Of a stretch of DNA of 64,000 nucleotides, positions 11,636-22,740 are shown piece after piece. Numbering within the stretch: the first letter of the stretch is position 1; the number at the start of each line of letters is the position of its first letter. The translations under genes and the position numbers were made by a program. This DNA comes from Antedon bifida. Taxonomy: Eukaryota; Echinodermata; Crinoidea; Comatulida; Antedonidae. The notes under the pieces are model-generated. The model saw only the letters and a program-made list of their open reading frames with translations. It was not told the origin of the DNA and ran no database searches. The stretch covers positions 10,442,085 through 10,506,084 of the forward strand of contig OY727103.1 of the NCBI GenBank assembly GCA_963402885.1, given 5' to 3'.

Positions 11636-11810
11636 CTTGCAATCTTGTGCTTCCAGCAATAGCTGGGTAATTATGTATACCATGAAATGGAAAAAATGGA
11701 GCACCATTATCACCAGACATGAAATTTGCCCTCACGTATCCAGCATTTCCATTGTCTGGACCACAAGGTGCACACTGTTTTGCACTTTGACCTGCATTCT
11801 CCGGTTGATT
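11636..11810 (-). pseudogene. PKHD1L1-like: Exon E4 of copy 1A (open frame)
   Basis: Same exon as 38189-38363, open from acceptor to donor. Two tandem copies of a short motif (TTTGTCCAAGTAAGGAC) lie just downstream in the intron at about 11575-11612. Confidence 0.8.
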
Positions 11811-12465
11811 CTGAAATATTTACATGAAAATGTTAATGGGAAAATGTAATATTTTAATCAGAATTTATAAATTACGTGACTGATTACACAATGGAATGGC
11901 ATTATCAGTACACGTTAAGAAAAAGAAGGTAGAAGAGTAAGAAAGTCCTTTGACAAATTTCCTTATGAAAGTCAAGTATGCATATATAATATCTATACAT
12001 TGATTTTATTTGACAGAATGCAAAATATAGTTCCCCAAACTGACAAAATAATAACATTTGAAAAACAGAAATAAAATCTTTTAAAATGAATAATAAAAAT
12101 GTTCATATTTATTGAAAATGTTTATATCTTTTTTGGGTTTCCCACTTTTATTTCATCGTCATTAACATTGTTCCATTCATTATGATTTTTACATTTATAC
12201 ATTATCTAATCTAATTCATCATAATTGCTTAATTACAGTATTCGGTTTGTAACATGCTACAAATGTTTATATTCTTATATCGCAATCAAAGAACAGGCTT
12301 GTACCAATTATAAACGATGACTACATTCTCACACATACTTATCAACAGCTTCATGACTAAGAGAAGATGGCCCAATGACAAATGGCATCACCCCGATGTT
12401 GTTGTCTAAAATCTAAAATGTAAGTTACTATATAAGGAAAAGAGAAGTATTTTGGTATTGCTTAC

Positions 12466-12623
12466 CTGCTCCAACTGTGTGGTGAATTACATTATCCTGA
12501 ATTGCATCCCGATAGCAGGACTGAAGCCATTATGAAATGTATATTCACGTACAAACGATGGACTTTCTACAGTAACTTCTCCAATATCCAAGAAAGCAAC
12601 TGAATAATGTGGCTCATAAAAAT
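12466..12623 (-). pseudogene. PKHD1L1-like: Exon E1 of copy 1A (PbH1 block, 19-bp deletion)
   Basis: The acceptor TTTGTTTCAG precedes a frame reading DFYEPHYSVAFLDIGEV and then TFHNGFSPAIGM. This matches the fibrocystin-L motif where a beta-helix strand follows YSVAFL and a HxGFSPAIG turn. Just after AIGM, 19 bases present in copy 1B are missing, so the frame runs into FRIM and a stop instead of continuing to the donor at 12465. Copy 2A (39019-39168) shares this deletion and has lost a further 8 bases. Confidence 0.8.
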
Positions 12624-14370
12624 CTGAAACAAATAAATAAGTGTCACTATCGAATGAATAAGTGCCAGACAAAAACCTCAGGGAAAAAAAGGTTACAATT
12701 ACAGAACTAACACTTTCCAATGTAAGAATGTTCCTTTATAGAAGTATTTTAACACAACCTGTGTTATTATAATGTATTATTCTGGTCCTCAAGCTTTACT
12801 GGAAACTGAGGAAATTCGGATTAGGCCCTCCACGGACCCTCGACAGCCAGCAGTGCAGCGCCTACCAGATCAGCACACCGGGAGACAATCCCCTACTTTT
12901 TTCAAACAGTGTACCACGTTCTTTAATGTGCACTGTTAAGTACACAGGACCAACGGCTTTACATCTCATCCGAAGAATAAGGCAATGAGAGTAAAGCATC
13001 CTGCCTAAGGAACCATGGTGGTCTATTTATAATTATTTTCTCTCAATCTAATAACAATCATTGCCATGATTCAATAAATTGTTTATTAATTAAAAATATA
13101 AAAATCATCACCATTAATGACCAGAAGTAATGAGTGATAGAGCTGATAATGTTAGTTTTCCCAACGATTATATAATCTTAAGTTTCCAAAGAAGGAAAGA
13201 AGGCAAATAAAGAGAGCTAAAGCTAGAAGTTTGGACTGGCAAACAGTTTAGTGTACACATAAACAGTAGTTACTGGCACTGTATACTTCAACACAAAGAA
13301 TAAATATTCTAAATATTTATTTCTTAGGCTTAATACTTACAATAGTTGATTAGATCCACTGCTAGCATTCTTCTTACTTAGATTCATTCGCATAGTCTGA
13401 CATTTTAACTTAAGGTACCTTCTCAGGCAGTGCCATGTTCTCTATTTTAGAAAATTGTGCTCTACAAAGAAACACAAATATTTAATATAACTCACAATAT
13501 TTAAAAAAAACTTACATACAGTACATAAACGTATACACGGTAGGTGTATGGTCAAATTATTTGACATATTGTTGCATGATGAAATCAATATGAAAAGAAC
13601 GGTTGCGTTTTTCTCCACATTTCAATCAACATGCTGTGATCGTTCTGTACCGCAAACATATCACTATCACGAACGCTGAACATCTTGCGACATAGCGCAC
13701 TTAACAAGACTTCCCCAATCAGAGCGATTATTGTCCAAAGTGTGCATAGACTTGTTTATTTTTGTTTTTTCATTTTCTATAATTTTGATGTGATTTTGGG
13801 TCGTCCCCTTAGTCTCTTAACTTTTCTCATTGTTTGTTTCCTCGCATAGAGCTCTTTGAGCTGGGATATCGGAGTCTAGATGAAGAAGGTGTCCACACTA
13901 TGTCAACATATACTGTATATTTAACAATTACAAACTTCATTTTGTATATGAAGACAGATTATGGCACTCCTCATCTTAGAGACTCAAAATACCTGCTTTT
14001 AAAACGGATAGATTTTAAGTAGCTACCAGAAAAGCTTTAGTGAGAAGTTTAAGGCGCTGTGGGTGCTCAAATGAAAACTGTCAATGGATGTCAAAGGTCG
14101 AAAAAGCAATGCGTTGCTCAATTTCTAAACAATGACCCTGTTGTACACACATTTGACTGGATATTTGTTTAATTAATGTACAGTATGTATGCATGTATGA
14201 ACATGTAATCTTCAAAAAGATGTTGCTCTTAGATTGGATACACTAGTCTACAATTGATGGTGATTTTAGAATTATAATGCAGTATTAAATAGAAGATGGA
14301 TGGTTAATTAGAGAGAAAAACTGCATTGACAATTTGAAAATGACTTATAACTAATTTAAAAATCACCAAC
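12624..14370. other. Spacer between copies A and B, unit 1
   Basis: No supported gene. About 12783-13023 holds a denser segment (CTTTACATCTCATCCGAAGA, GCCTAAGGAACCATGG) that resembles interspersed repeats of marine invertebrates, by recollection only. The same spacer is at 39169-41198. Unit 2 has an extra 160 bp at 40746-40905 that unit 1 lost. Confidence 0.4.
12783..13023. repeat. Possible interspersed repeat
   Basis: A segment with higher GC than its surroundings and patches (GTACACAGGACCAACGGCTT, CATCCGAAGAATAAGGCAA) of a kind often seen repeated in mollusc and echinoderm genomes. A second copy exists only as part of the unit duplication (39323-39563), so repeat status is not shown by this window alone. 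Confidence 0.3.
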
Positions 14371-15494
14371 CTTGGAATCCAGATGTTCTGCAATATCCAT
14401 TGTAAAATCTTCAATTAGATTAAACTGAACATCAAATTTCTCAACAACTTTTAGTGTTGATCTGCGATTGATATGTGGAAAACACCCTCAATGACAGAAA
14501 ACTCTGTTGAGTTGATACCTTCTAGCGTGGATGAGTTGGAATAAACAATGCTGAATTTAAAGAAGTAACCACTTCCCGACAGATTAATGGCAAGATCAGT
14601 GAAGTTGGCCCAGCCATGGATTATATCTACAGTGTTGTTGCTGATGAGCTCTGCATCAGATACTCCTGGGCATTTTCCATGGATGTGAAGAATGTCCCAG
14701 ATTTTGCACAATTTCACCCTGTAAAAATCATTGAATAATTCCTTTTTTTTCGTAGAATATTTGTATCAAACCTATGTGTATTACCACAGCTTGATGGCCT
14801 ATATTGGAGTTTAGAAAGAATTGTGTTAAATCTACACTGGTATCCAATATAGAGATGCAAGGTTGAATCTCAAATAGCATCAGCCGTTATAAACGTATAC
14901 TCATTGTGCTTGAGAATTGATAGATGATTTCTACTCCTGGGTCACTAGATGCCTCTTCTTCAGCTTGCTTCTCAGAATACCTGTGAACCAATTAGTTATG
15001 TTGTTTTGTAATGATATAGGCATTATGGTTATGTTCGTTACAAGCCACACATGAGAATACAATTTAAGACTTTGGACAAGACGATACAAGCCAGTTTACA
15101 GAAAACTCTACTTCAAATCATTACTTCTTAAATGTGACTTACGTTTTATTGCCTGTACTTGGACCTCCTGTTGTATTTGTTGCTCTCACACCCCTTGTTG
15201 GGTCTGCGGCTGGGGGAGAAGGATCGGTCATTGCTAATAACCTCAACTTCAAGACTCTCGTACAAAGTACCGGTTTGTGCTGCATTAACAATTTCTGCTT
15301 GAAGGTTAACTAACTCATCATGTTCTAGGGTTGAATTGCCTGTAAGGAAGAAATATTAATTATTGTTTAGATATTAAAAGAATAGGCAATGAAATAAAAT
15401 TCAACTCATTTCTAAACATATAAAACTGAAAAAAGAAGAAATCTGGATTGATTATGTGATACTTTAATATGGTTAAAGAAAGCTATTTACTTAC

Positions 15495-15868
15495 TGTATT
15501 ATATATACCAAACTGGCAAGATTGTTAACAAGATCTTCTTCATAGAAGTCATCAACATCAACAGAAGCCACACCAACGTCAACCATTATAACCGGTGTAG
15601 TGATGATGTCAATTGGGTCAATACCACGTATAAGTATCCAAAGAGTCTGCCAATCGCGATCAAAATAGTTCTCGCCATAAATGCTGGAGTCATGAACTGA
15701 TCGTCTGGTCTATTTGGATCTTCTGGAACACAATGACGATTGGTGAAGACGTCGTAATTCTTGTTTCAGGATCAAGACTTTCAATAATCAACATAGCGTA
15801 ATCGTAGTCATAGCATTCAAAAGCCTGCCAAGATTCATGCCATATGCAGTCTTCTGTACCAATGATAC
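15495..15868 (-). pseudogene. PKHD1L1-like: Exon E8 of copy 1B (internal deletion)
   Basis: Reads GIIGTEDCIWHESWQAFECY, DYDYAMLIIESLDPETRITT and SSPIVI, then jumps near 15731 straight to the EDPN..DQF segment. It has lost the QDHGWC to QLDGDMF region. The frame is shifted after the joint, but the DPIDIITTPVIMVDVGV and DDFYEEDLVNNLASL pieces follow. No non-LTR fragment is present, so this copy either escaped that insertion or lost it with the deletion. Copy 2B (45237-45610) has the same joint. Confidence 0.82.
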
Positions 15869-15906
15869 CTTAATGAAAAGAGCAGATTAGATAAAATATT
15901 TTACTA

Positions 15907-16121
15907 CCATTGATGTCTGTAACCATCATGTTTGGAATTCTATAATCCTATAATTCTAAGTCAACGTCTCGGATCTCTATCCCACTCGTATGCAGAATCA
16001 GGAATAACATAACCAGGCCGTGATCCTACTAGAATTCCACCATCTTCGTCTCTGATCATTGCATTCTTAAATGCATCACAATCCATCTCCACGCACTCAG
16101 AAGGATTAAAGACCCTTTCCC
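15907..16121 (-). pseudogene. PKHD1L1-like: Exon E7 of copy 1B
   Basis: Reads ERVFNPSECVEMDCDAFKNA, MIRDEDGGILVG, then GYVIPDSAYEWDRDPRR. A TGA follows where copy 3 has GGA, and DYRIPNMMVTDING continues one base out of frame. This matches the fibrocystin-L block KVNPSDCVDM.CDA....F.RD.DG, VIP...YEWDG and DYRIP...LT..NGS. The intron to E8 is only about 38 bp here against about 213 bp in copy 2A, so part of the region is deleted. Copy 2B is 45649-45863 and copy 3 is 63196-63409. Confidence 0.84.
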
Positions 16122-16129
16122 TTCAATTT

Positions 16130-16894
16130 GTGACGTTTTGTAAAAATAATACATATATATTACTTTAAAAACATTAAACAAGGTCACTCCTTGTCTAAAA
16201 TGTACGTTTTATGGTAAATTATGATAAAAAGTGAGAAACAATGCACTACCTATGTAGCTCGCGGCGAATGACCTCTCGTGGGCAGTCTAGCCTAGCTAGG
16301 CTGAGTTTTGTAGGCCTAGCCGGTAAACATCGGTAACGTACGAATATCGTATGCTAGTTATATACCTAGCCTGACGTTGTATAGTTGCTGCAATAATTGT
16401 CTTTCTATATTTGCCAGACACCGTTGATACAAAATGGGGAAAACCTGGTATTTTCGGTGAAAATTTATGAGTCTTCCATTTGTTTTGGCCTCACGATCAA
16501 TCAAAAAGTGGGTGAATTACAGAAGAAAAACAAAAATATCAATCCGCACGCAATGCATTTTGGGATTTATAGCGGGCCGCTAAAATTACTAGAATCAACT
16601 TATTTTTCACATTTTTAACCATTTAAAGACAAAAAAGTTACCATATAATATTTATTTTTACATTAATTGTAGTTTGTGACCTTAAATTAGATCTAAAAAA
16701 CGTAGGGAAGGGGGTCTTTTTAACTTTACTGTAGTGTTAAGATTAAATGAAAAGTATTGTAGGTACAGTAAGTGTACTAGGTTGATGAAAATAATGCAAT
16801 TAGCAAGTAAAGATACACAATGATTTACAATAACGTAACTTGGATAAATGCAAGTGGTCCGTAGATATATAGGATAAATACTATTAGTACTTAC
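16130..16894. other. Intron between E5 and E7, copy 1B
   Basis: Shows the Gypsy-free state of the intron: the sequence GAAAAGTATTGTAGGTA at about 16750 is what flanks the LTR in the A copies. It includes a short GGCCTA cluster near 16280-16320 and a plus-strand open stretch of 73 codons (16397-16618) with no recognised domain. That stretch is frame-broken in copy 3, so not called as a gene. Confidence 0.4.
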
Positions 16895-17767
16895 CCTAAA
16901 TTAGGTATATGTATGTAAACCCTGTTCTTGTCTCTGACTGTTACCTTCTTTGTACCTATAAGCATTCAGCTTCATGTGTAAACAGTATGAGTATGCGTTT
17001 CCTGCAATAGAACTCAAACAATGGCAGTTGTTGGTTTGTCGAAGTAAAGGACTATAGGTTTGTCCAAGTAAGGACCAGATTATGTCATGCTTTTACATAC
17101 CTTGCAATCTTGTGCTTCCAGCAATAGCTGGGTAATTATGTATACCATGAAATTGAAAAAATTGAGCACCATTACATGAAATTTGCCCACACGAATCCAG
17201 CATTTCCGTTCTCTGGACGAGGTGCACACTGTTTTGCACTTTGACCTGCATTCTCCGGTTGATTCTGAAATATTTACATGAAAATGTTAATGGAAAAATG
17301 TAATATTTTAATCAGAATTTATAAATTACGTAACTGATTACACAATGGAATGGCATTATCAGTACACGTTAAGAAAAAGGAGGTAGAAGAGTAAGAAAGT
17401 CCTTTGACAAATTTCCTTTCGAGTGAAAGTCAAGTATGCATATACTGTATAATATCTATACATTGATTTTATTTGACAGAATGCAAAATAGAGTTCCCCA
17501 AAATGAAAATATAATAAAAATTGAAATACAGAAAAAAAAAAAAACATCTTTTAAATGAATAATAAAAATGTTCATATTTATTGAAACTGTTTATATCTTT
17601 TCTTTTTTTTTTTGGTTTCCCACTTTTATTTCATCGTCATTAACATTGTTTCATTCATTATGATTTTTACATTTATACATTATCTAATCTAATTCATCAT
17701 AATTACATAATATATACAGTATTCGGTTTGTAACATGCTATTTAATGTTAAATCTTACTGAACCTAC

Positions 17768-18246
17768 CTGTAACTCATCGCAATCAAAGAACAGGCTTGT
17801 ACCAATTATAAACGTCCATTCTCACACATACTTATCAACAGCTTCATGACTAAGAGAAGATGGCTCAATGACAAATGGCATCACCCCGATGTTGTTGTCA
17901 GCAAGAACAAGATCAGTCATTTACAACGGAACTCGAAATTTGGAAAAAGACTCCATAATCCCAATTCTTCCAGATGAAGAAATTGGCAATCTGTGTGCAG
18001 TCTCTCTGACCATCCCTCGTCATGAACACCGTGCAAAGAAGTATGGCCTTCGTTGTTGCTCCATTGACTTTCAACGTCACAATCTCCCCACTGACATGGT
18101 ACAGCACCATCTCAGAGCCTACCACAGTGTTGTCTTGTAGGATGACATCTCTGGAGCTCTCAATTTCAATACCTGCTGGCCACGATATATCCTCAGCATT
18201 GTAGCGGTCTTGATATGTACCAGGAAAGACAGAACAGCAGATTAAT
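17768..18246 (-). pseudogene. PKHD1L1-like: Exons E2+E3 of copy 1B (PbH1 repeats, several frameshifts)
   Basis: Homology runs without a gap but changes frame. Frame a reads VFPGTYQDRYNAEDISWPAG and IEIESSRDVILQDNTVVGSE. A second frame reads GHTSLHGVHDEG. Back in the first frame it reads DCTQIANFFIWKNWDYGVFF. A third frame gives LVLADNNIGVMPFVIEPSSL and SHEAVDKYV, a TGA, then TFIIGTSLFFDCDELQ ending at a GTAGGT donor. All these pieces align in order with the PbH1 region of fibrocystin-L (..GTYQ.., ..IW..WDYG..FQ.., ..L.DN..G..P.....AISH..). A single coding exon with at least three indels and one nonsense codon is the simplest reading. TGA could derive from CGA by CpG decay. Confidence 0.82.
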
Positions 18247-18299
18247 CTAAAATGTAAGTTACTATATAAGGGAAAGAGAAGTATTTTGGCATTGCTTAC

Positions 18300-18445
18300 C
18301 TGCTCCAACTGTGTGGTGAATTACATTATCCTGAATTGTTAGTCCTGAAGTACCAAACATTCCGATAGCAGGACTGAAGCCATTATGAAATGTATACAAC
18401 CGCTGGACCTTCTACAGTAACTTCTCCAATATCCAAGAAAGCAAC
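18300..18445 (-). pseudogene. PKHD1L1-like: Exon E1 of copy 1B (complementary damage)
   Basis: This copy keeps the part lost in copy 1A: after HNGFSPAIG the frame reads MFGTSGLTIQDNVIHHTVGA up to a GTAAG donor, as in the family's FGT.GL....N.IHxTVG strand. It has instead lost 8 bases upstream (after the VEGPA stretch), which shifts the frame, and its 5' end (the DFYEPHYS part), being preceded by a cryptic CCCTTAG acceptor. The same state is seen at 47661-47806 in copy 2B. Confidence 0.8.
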
Positions 18446-19400
18446 CTAAGGGAACATTATACTTACCCGTTGATTAAGTTAATTAACAATTGGGATGAAA
18501 TATTTTACAGTACTTTGTACTTAATTTATTATTAACATTAAAACATATTTTAGTGTAAATTAAAAATAATTTTATTTTATAGTTGTTTATTTATAATTTA
18601 ATTTAGCATTTACTTAAACTATAGGCTTAATATAATTAAGTTAAGTTATCTTGCCCAGTGGGCTAGTCACAACAAAAACAAAAATCAAGCCCTGCTGAAA
18701 TGGAAGCCTTATAATTCTTTTTTGCACTTTTTTTTATAAAAAGAAGAATTATCTGCAATTGCGCCATTGGCTGCAACAGTATTTTTAATTAATGATTTAT
18801 GGTTTTTTTCAAATAACTACTGCATATATCACAATATATCACTTTTTAACAATTAGCCAGTAAATCATGGTCTGGTGTTAACATTCTGAATTTTCCACTG
18901 ATGCAGTGATGCCTGAATTTCACTACACTGCATAAAATATTAGTAAGCCTATTATAAGATTACCTTTTCCTTCAAATAGAATACAGTAAATGTCCATCTG
19001 GGTCTTGTCTTCTAATATGCGATGCTTCAAAACACATATCCAGTCGTCTTCTGTTGGTCATTTTGAGATTTTTTTCTTCTGAAGAAACAATAACAATTCT
19101 ACTAATTTTTTAATTAATTATTAATTATTAGGTCGTACAGACAGTGACCAACAACTTTATGTCTTGTCTGAAGAATCACCCAAGAACACAGACAAGTCAG
19201 CACAGATCTCGAATTATAAAATATTGCTTATTGAATCGATCAAAAGATGTGTACGGCGTAACAGTTAGCGTTATTTAAATATTCCTTGTTTTTAACTATA
19301 TAAATATTGACTTTTTGGAACTGAAGTTGATTTATAAAAAGCATATAGGCCTATTTACATCGTATTTGTTACATATAACCCTGAATAGTCTTTGGTTTGG
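18446..19400 (-). other. Upstream flank of copy 1B with one candidate exon
   Basis: Mostly AT-rich and featureless. At about 18964-19084 (minus) a TTCTTCAG acceptor is followed by a 29-codon open stretch (MTNRRRLDMCFEASHIRRQD, PDGHLLYSI), then TGA shortly before AAAAG/GTAATC. In unit 2 (about 48310-48431) it is conserved except for one substitution. Function unknown; may be a decayed exon of another gene. Confidence 0.25.
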
Positions 19401-19439
19401 TGTTTAATATAGGACATGCGGATAGATTGTACTGTATTT

Positions 19440-20115
19440 ATTAGGTATTGGTATATAGGCTAGGCCAATACTAGGATGATAGGTCCCAGCATGTAGGCTA
19501 TAGCCTGCTGGGCCTAAAAAAAAATAAACCTTAAACCAAAATTACATTTCCTAGTTTTTAGAATGAAACTAGCTGTCTACAGAAAAACCAATTGATATCT
19601 AAGCTAGGCCTAATTGAATATAGGGTCTTCGGCCTAGGCTAGCTTGATACTAGACTAACGATATAGCCTTTATAGTAATAATACTAGCCTCTAGGCCTTT
19701 AGGCCTAACCCATTCCCATAAAAGAAAGAAGAAGAAAACAGATCTGTCATATAGGCCTATAGCTAGCCTAACTAGGCCTAGGCTAGAGCTATAATAGACT
19801 ATAGGCCTAGTAGGCCTAGGCCTAGAGCTAATACTAGGCCTAGGCCTATTATTATGATTAGGCCTAGGCCTAGCCTAGGCCTAGGCCTATTCTATTGTTG
19901 CAACCACTTTACCTTAAAAAAACAATTTGTATCCAAAGCTAATTTGATACGAAGACATCCTTCCACATTCCAATAAAAAAACTACTAGCTAGGGGCCTAG
20001 GCCTAGCTAAGTATAAAAAGTGTATTGCTATACAATACAATACAACGGATAGGCCTAGGCCTAGGCTAGGCCGAAATCAAACTTCCCCGCAGGAGGTTCG
20101 TGCAAAAAAACACTT
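19440..20115. repeat. GGCCTA/CCTAGG palindrome-rich island
   Basis: Dense overlapping AGGCCT and CCTAGG hexamers, for example near 19795-19890. Smaller islands are at 20360-20470 and 23405-23695. Unit 2 counterparts are 50220-50900, 52560-53240 and 56868-57145, with small length differences from gain or loss of hexamers. No coding content. Confidence 0.8.
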
Positions 20116-20470
20116 AAATAGGCCTAGGTAGGCCTGGACCCACACTTTTTGAGACTCGTCAACTTATTGTTTAAGAATGCAGATATTTTTTGCCCCGTCG
20201 ATATAAAATATTTTCCCGTAGAAGTAATTATTAGTTTATTACTAATTTTTCTGTTAAGGTAGTATAAGTATAGGATTTGGTAAATCATTTAATACAAATA
20301 AATATAAGTAGAACCACCAGAACTATTTCCGCTATACAGCCCTATTTAAAAATGGCCTGGTCTAAATTAACATTCTACCTACTAGGGGAACGTAGGTTGG
20401 CCGAGGCACTCTGCTTGACTTTCTAGGCCTCCCACACTGCAAGTCCTAGGCCTACCCGTTAGGCCAATTT

Positions 20471-21463
20471 CTCTCGCGTTGTGGTAATAAGGATACGCAG
20501 CTAAAGTGAATTTCCTCCGCTACACACTGAACCACGAGCTAAGCCTACATATTTACCGATACTCGTCAATTTATTTTTTATGGCATCAATGCTACACATT
20601 TTGCCCATTGTTAATACATTTTCTCGTACTAAAAGTACTTATTAATTTAATTCATTATGTCTATACTTTATTTATTTAGATATTTAGTTTCCGTTTAATG
20701 TTGAATAAACTGCAAATAAATAAAGCTATTGTATTTCTAAAGGTTCCTTTAGCAAAATGGAATCATCTTTCCTATAGTATAATTATAAGAATACAAAAAT
20801 ATTTAGGATCTCGCTATTTATCTGGGCGATGTAGTCTGTGGGGTTAAAGAATACTCGAGCGGAAGAATGCAACACATAATAACCATATCTATTACCAGTA
20901 AAACAGCGTCCTCTCTTATTATTTCGCGTAGGTTTCAAATAACGGGGAAAAAAAGTTAAGTAATATCTAATTAATGACTAATAATTACATTACATTTTAA
21001 TATTTAATAGCATAAGTGTGTTCCACTCATAAAAGAGTATTTAATTCCAAAATTGTAATACAGTATATCGAAAAGTTAGATTTTTATTAGTGATAGAAAT
21101 TAATTAGTATTATTTGGATAAAATAAAACTGTAAAAACATCATTCAAAAACCATCGTGGAAAAATACTTAACCAACTTCAATTTTGTTCAAATTTGGTAC
21201 AATAATTCTATATGTATTTATTTATCTTTAGTAAAAAAATTGGGTAATTTACTAGAATTTTAGATGATTTGGACATTTTTTATCTTTCAAAATATGATGC
21301 CTATGGTTCTACTATACATTTACAACATTTTTTTTACTAAAAGTGCGCCTAAGTTATTTAAAAAAAAAAACTTGATACTAGTATTTTTCTTTTACATTAT
21401 AACATTTGTGTAGTAAATTTTTCTTCTCATAAGCTATTATAGTGTAGGCCTACATTTATATTA
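20471..21463. other. AT-rich spacer, unit 1
   Basis: Nothing recognised. In unit 2 the first duplicate (51206 onward) lacks about 170 bp here (joined at CCCGTTACTAAAAG), while the second duplicate keeps it. Confidence 0.5.
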
Positions 21464-22052
21464 TAGTAGAACCCCTCGTTTAATTGGGGACAGCTCTTTT
21501 TACTATTTCGCCTTAACGTCTGTTTTTTTAACATTCGCCATTTACATTGCAAATTATAAATGGTATTATTATTTTTTAGTGGATTTAGAATAGCTAGAAC
21601 ATGTGTGATAGTAGTTTTGACTACACTATATCAGGGAAGAGTGAGATTAAAGCAGTCGTGAATTAAAATTTCAATAAAATTTGTCAACAAATATAATTTT
21701 ACTATTTCGCCTTAACGTCTGTTTTTTTAACATTCGCCATTTAGGCCTAGGCCTACATCGCATTATAAATGGTATTATAATTCATACTGGATTTGGAATA
21801 GCTAGAACAGTGTGTAGTTTAAACTATACTATATCAGGGGAATGAACGTGAATTAAAATGTCCATAACATTTGTCAACAAATATAATTTTGCGATTTCGC
21901 CTTAACGTCTGTTTTTTTTTTACATTCGCCATTTGCATTATAAATGGTATTATTTTTATAATGGATTTGGAATAGCTAGAACATGTGTGTAGATCTTTTC
22001 CAGATGGATTTCTTTTCGAGATTTCTTTCAAACTAAATGAGGGGATCTGCTA
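21464..22052. mobile_element. Inverted-ended element with internal tandem repeats
   Basis: The left end is TAGTAGAACCCCTCGTTTAA and the right end inverted is TAGCAGATCCCCTCATTTAG, an imperfect inverted pair beside TA. The interior is about 2.5 tandem copies of a 190-200 bp repeat starting at TTCGCCTTAACGTCTGTTTT (near 21507, 21706 and 21896). Small, without coding potential, consistent with a mariner-type MITE. Copies: 54556-55151 and truncated 51992-52497. Confidence 0.6.
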
Positions 22053-22540
22053 GGTTCCCGCCCGGAGAAATAGTTTTTCTTACAAGATTTGAATAATCAA
22101 CAATATCAACATTCAACAGTGTGGCGTGTGGACCGCAATGAATAACAATACCATCTTCCCCACTTCACCTGCACCAACACATTTGCATAATAACGCACGG
22201 CATACCAACTGATCAATATTTGTATAGGAGTAGCAATCAATAGGTTGGTTGGATGGCTGCTGTTGTTCATCATTTAATTCATTGTATCAGTTGTTTTGAT
22301 TTTTCATGATCAATTATTCACTTAATTCATTTCATTTATTCATGATCAAACACAGTAAAATGTAGTACATGGTTTCGAATAATGTTCGTTTGTTCAAAGT
22401 TAATAATTCAATTTCAAACAAAATTGTGAAATTATTTATTACAATAATGCATATGTATTTAAATAAATAGAGAGAATACACTAGCCAGGCTAGGCATCGG
22501 CATCTTTAATAGCAAGGTTAAAACTAGATTCGTTTCCTCA

Positions 22541-22609
22541 AAATTACGTCATGAATATGCAAATTTATGACGTAACGATTAGAATGACGTAATATGAAGC
22601 GCGTATAAG
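22541..22609 (+). promoter_or_regulatory. ATF/CREB-type sites, octamer and TATA-like box
   Basis: TTACGTCA (22544-22551), ATGCAAAT octamer (22557-22564), TGACGTAA (22568-22575) and TGACGTAA (22585-22592) precede TATAAG (22604-22609). The first two TGACGTAA sites face each other. The block lies 40-100 bp upstream of the Pol III-like unit at 22640. Conserved at about 55998-56066 in unit 2. Binding is inferred from consensus only. Confidence 0.5.
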
Positions 22610-22631
22610 ACTATACTATTGTCACCTTTTA

Positions 22632-22740
22632 TTACTCGTGTACATTGTGGCATAACGGGTAGTGCTCTAGTAACTATCGTTTGGATTGAATTCTCTCAGC
22701 TCTACTGGCTGGGGTTCGAATCTCTACGGATTTCTTTTTT
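22632..22740 (+). ncRNA. tRNA-like Pol III unit
   Basis: A-box-like TGGCATAACGGG (22648-22659), B box GGTTCGAATC (22713-22722) and a T-run terminator from about 22731. A TATA-like box lies about 30 bp upstream. A full tRNA cloverleaf does not fold well: no convincing acceptor stem, and the A-B spacing is long. A degenerate tRNA or tRNA-derived ncRNA is therefore more likely than a working tRNA. Copy at about 56090-56195. Confidence 0.42.

Larger units (their letters stand above)
128..12623 (-). pseudogene. PKHD1L1-like: Fibrocystin-L-like copy 1A, C-terminal part, broken
   Basis: Blocks in gene order (descending coordinates) are E1 12466-12623, E3 12281-12406, E4 11636-11810, E5 11145-11312, a scrap of E8 at 3040-3095, the rest of E8 at 2455-2700, E9 2107-2303, E10 1700-1926, E11 1292-1639, T1 501-653, T2 233-271 and T3 128-171. 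The remaining tail lies left of the window. E2 and E7 are missing. E8 is split by a non-LTR fragment and has lost most of its 5' half. A Gypsy element lies between E5 and E8. E11 has a private in-frame TGA at 1531-1533 where every other copy has TGG. Fibrocystin-L is a very large single-pass membrane protein with many IPT, G8 and PbH1 repeats. Only its C-terminal quarter is represented. Damage makes a functional product unlikely. Confidence 0.82.
14371..18445 (-). pseudogene. PKHD1L1-like: Fibrocystin-L-like copy 1B, broken
   Basis: Blocks in gene order are E1 18300-18445, E2+E3 17768-18246, E4 17101-17264, a scrap of E5 at 16895-16955, E7 15907-16121, E8 15495-15868, E9 15143-15339, E10 14772-14980 and E11 14371-14718. 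The tail exons are absent: similarity ends near 14206. This copy keeps E2 and E7, which copy 1A lacks. It has lost the first half of E5 and a large internal part of E8, where PIVIV is fused near 15731 to the DPND segment. Splice sites are mostly recognisable, but frames break repeatedly. It is more diverged from 1A than from 2B, so the A/B duplication came before the unit duplication. Confidence 0.82.

Noticed and set aside
13834-14022. 62-codon plus-strand open frame repeated at 40375
   Set aside because: Identity is explained by recent duplication of the whole unit; no start context, domain or splice structure supports a gene.
16397-16618. 73-codon plus-strand open frame repeated at 46140 and near 63762
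   Set aside because: Copies exist only because of the unit duplication, copy 3 has a frameshift, and it sits in an intron without a recognisable domain or promoter.
22640-22735. Bona fide tRNA gene
   Set aside because: A and B boxes are present, but the acceptor arm does not pair and the spacing is long. Kept only as a tRNA-like Pol III unit.
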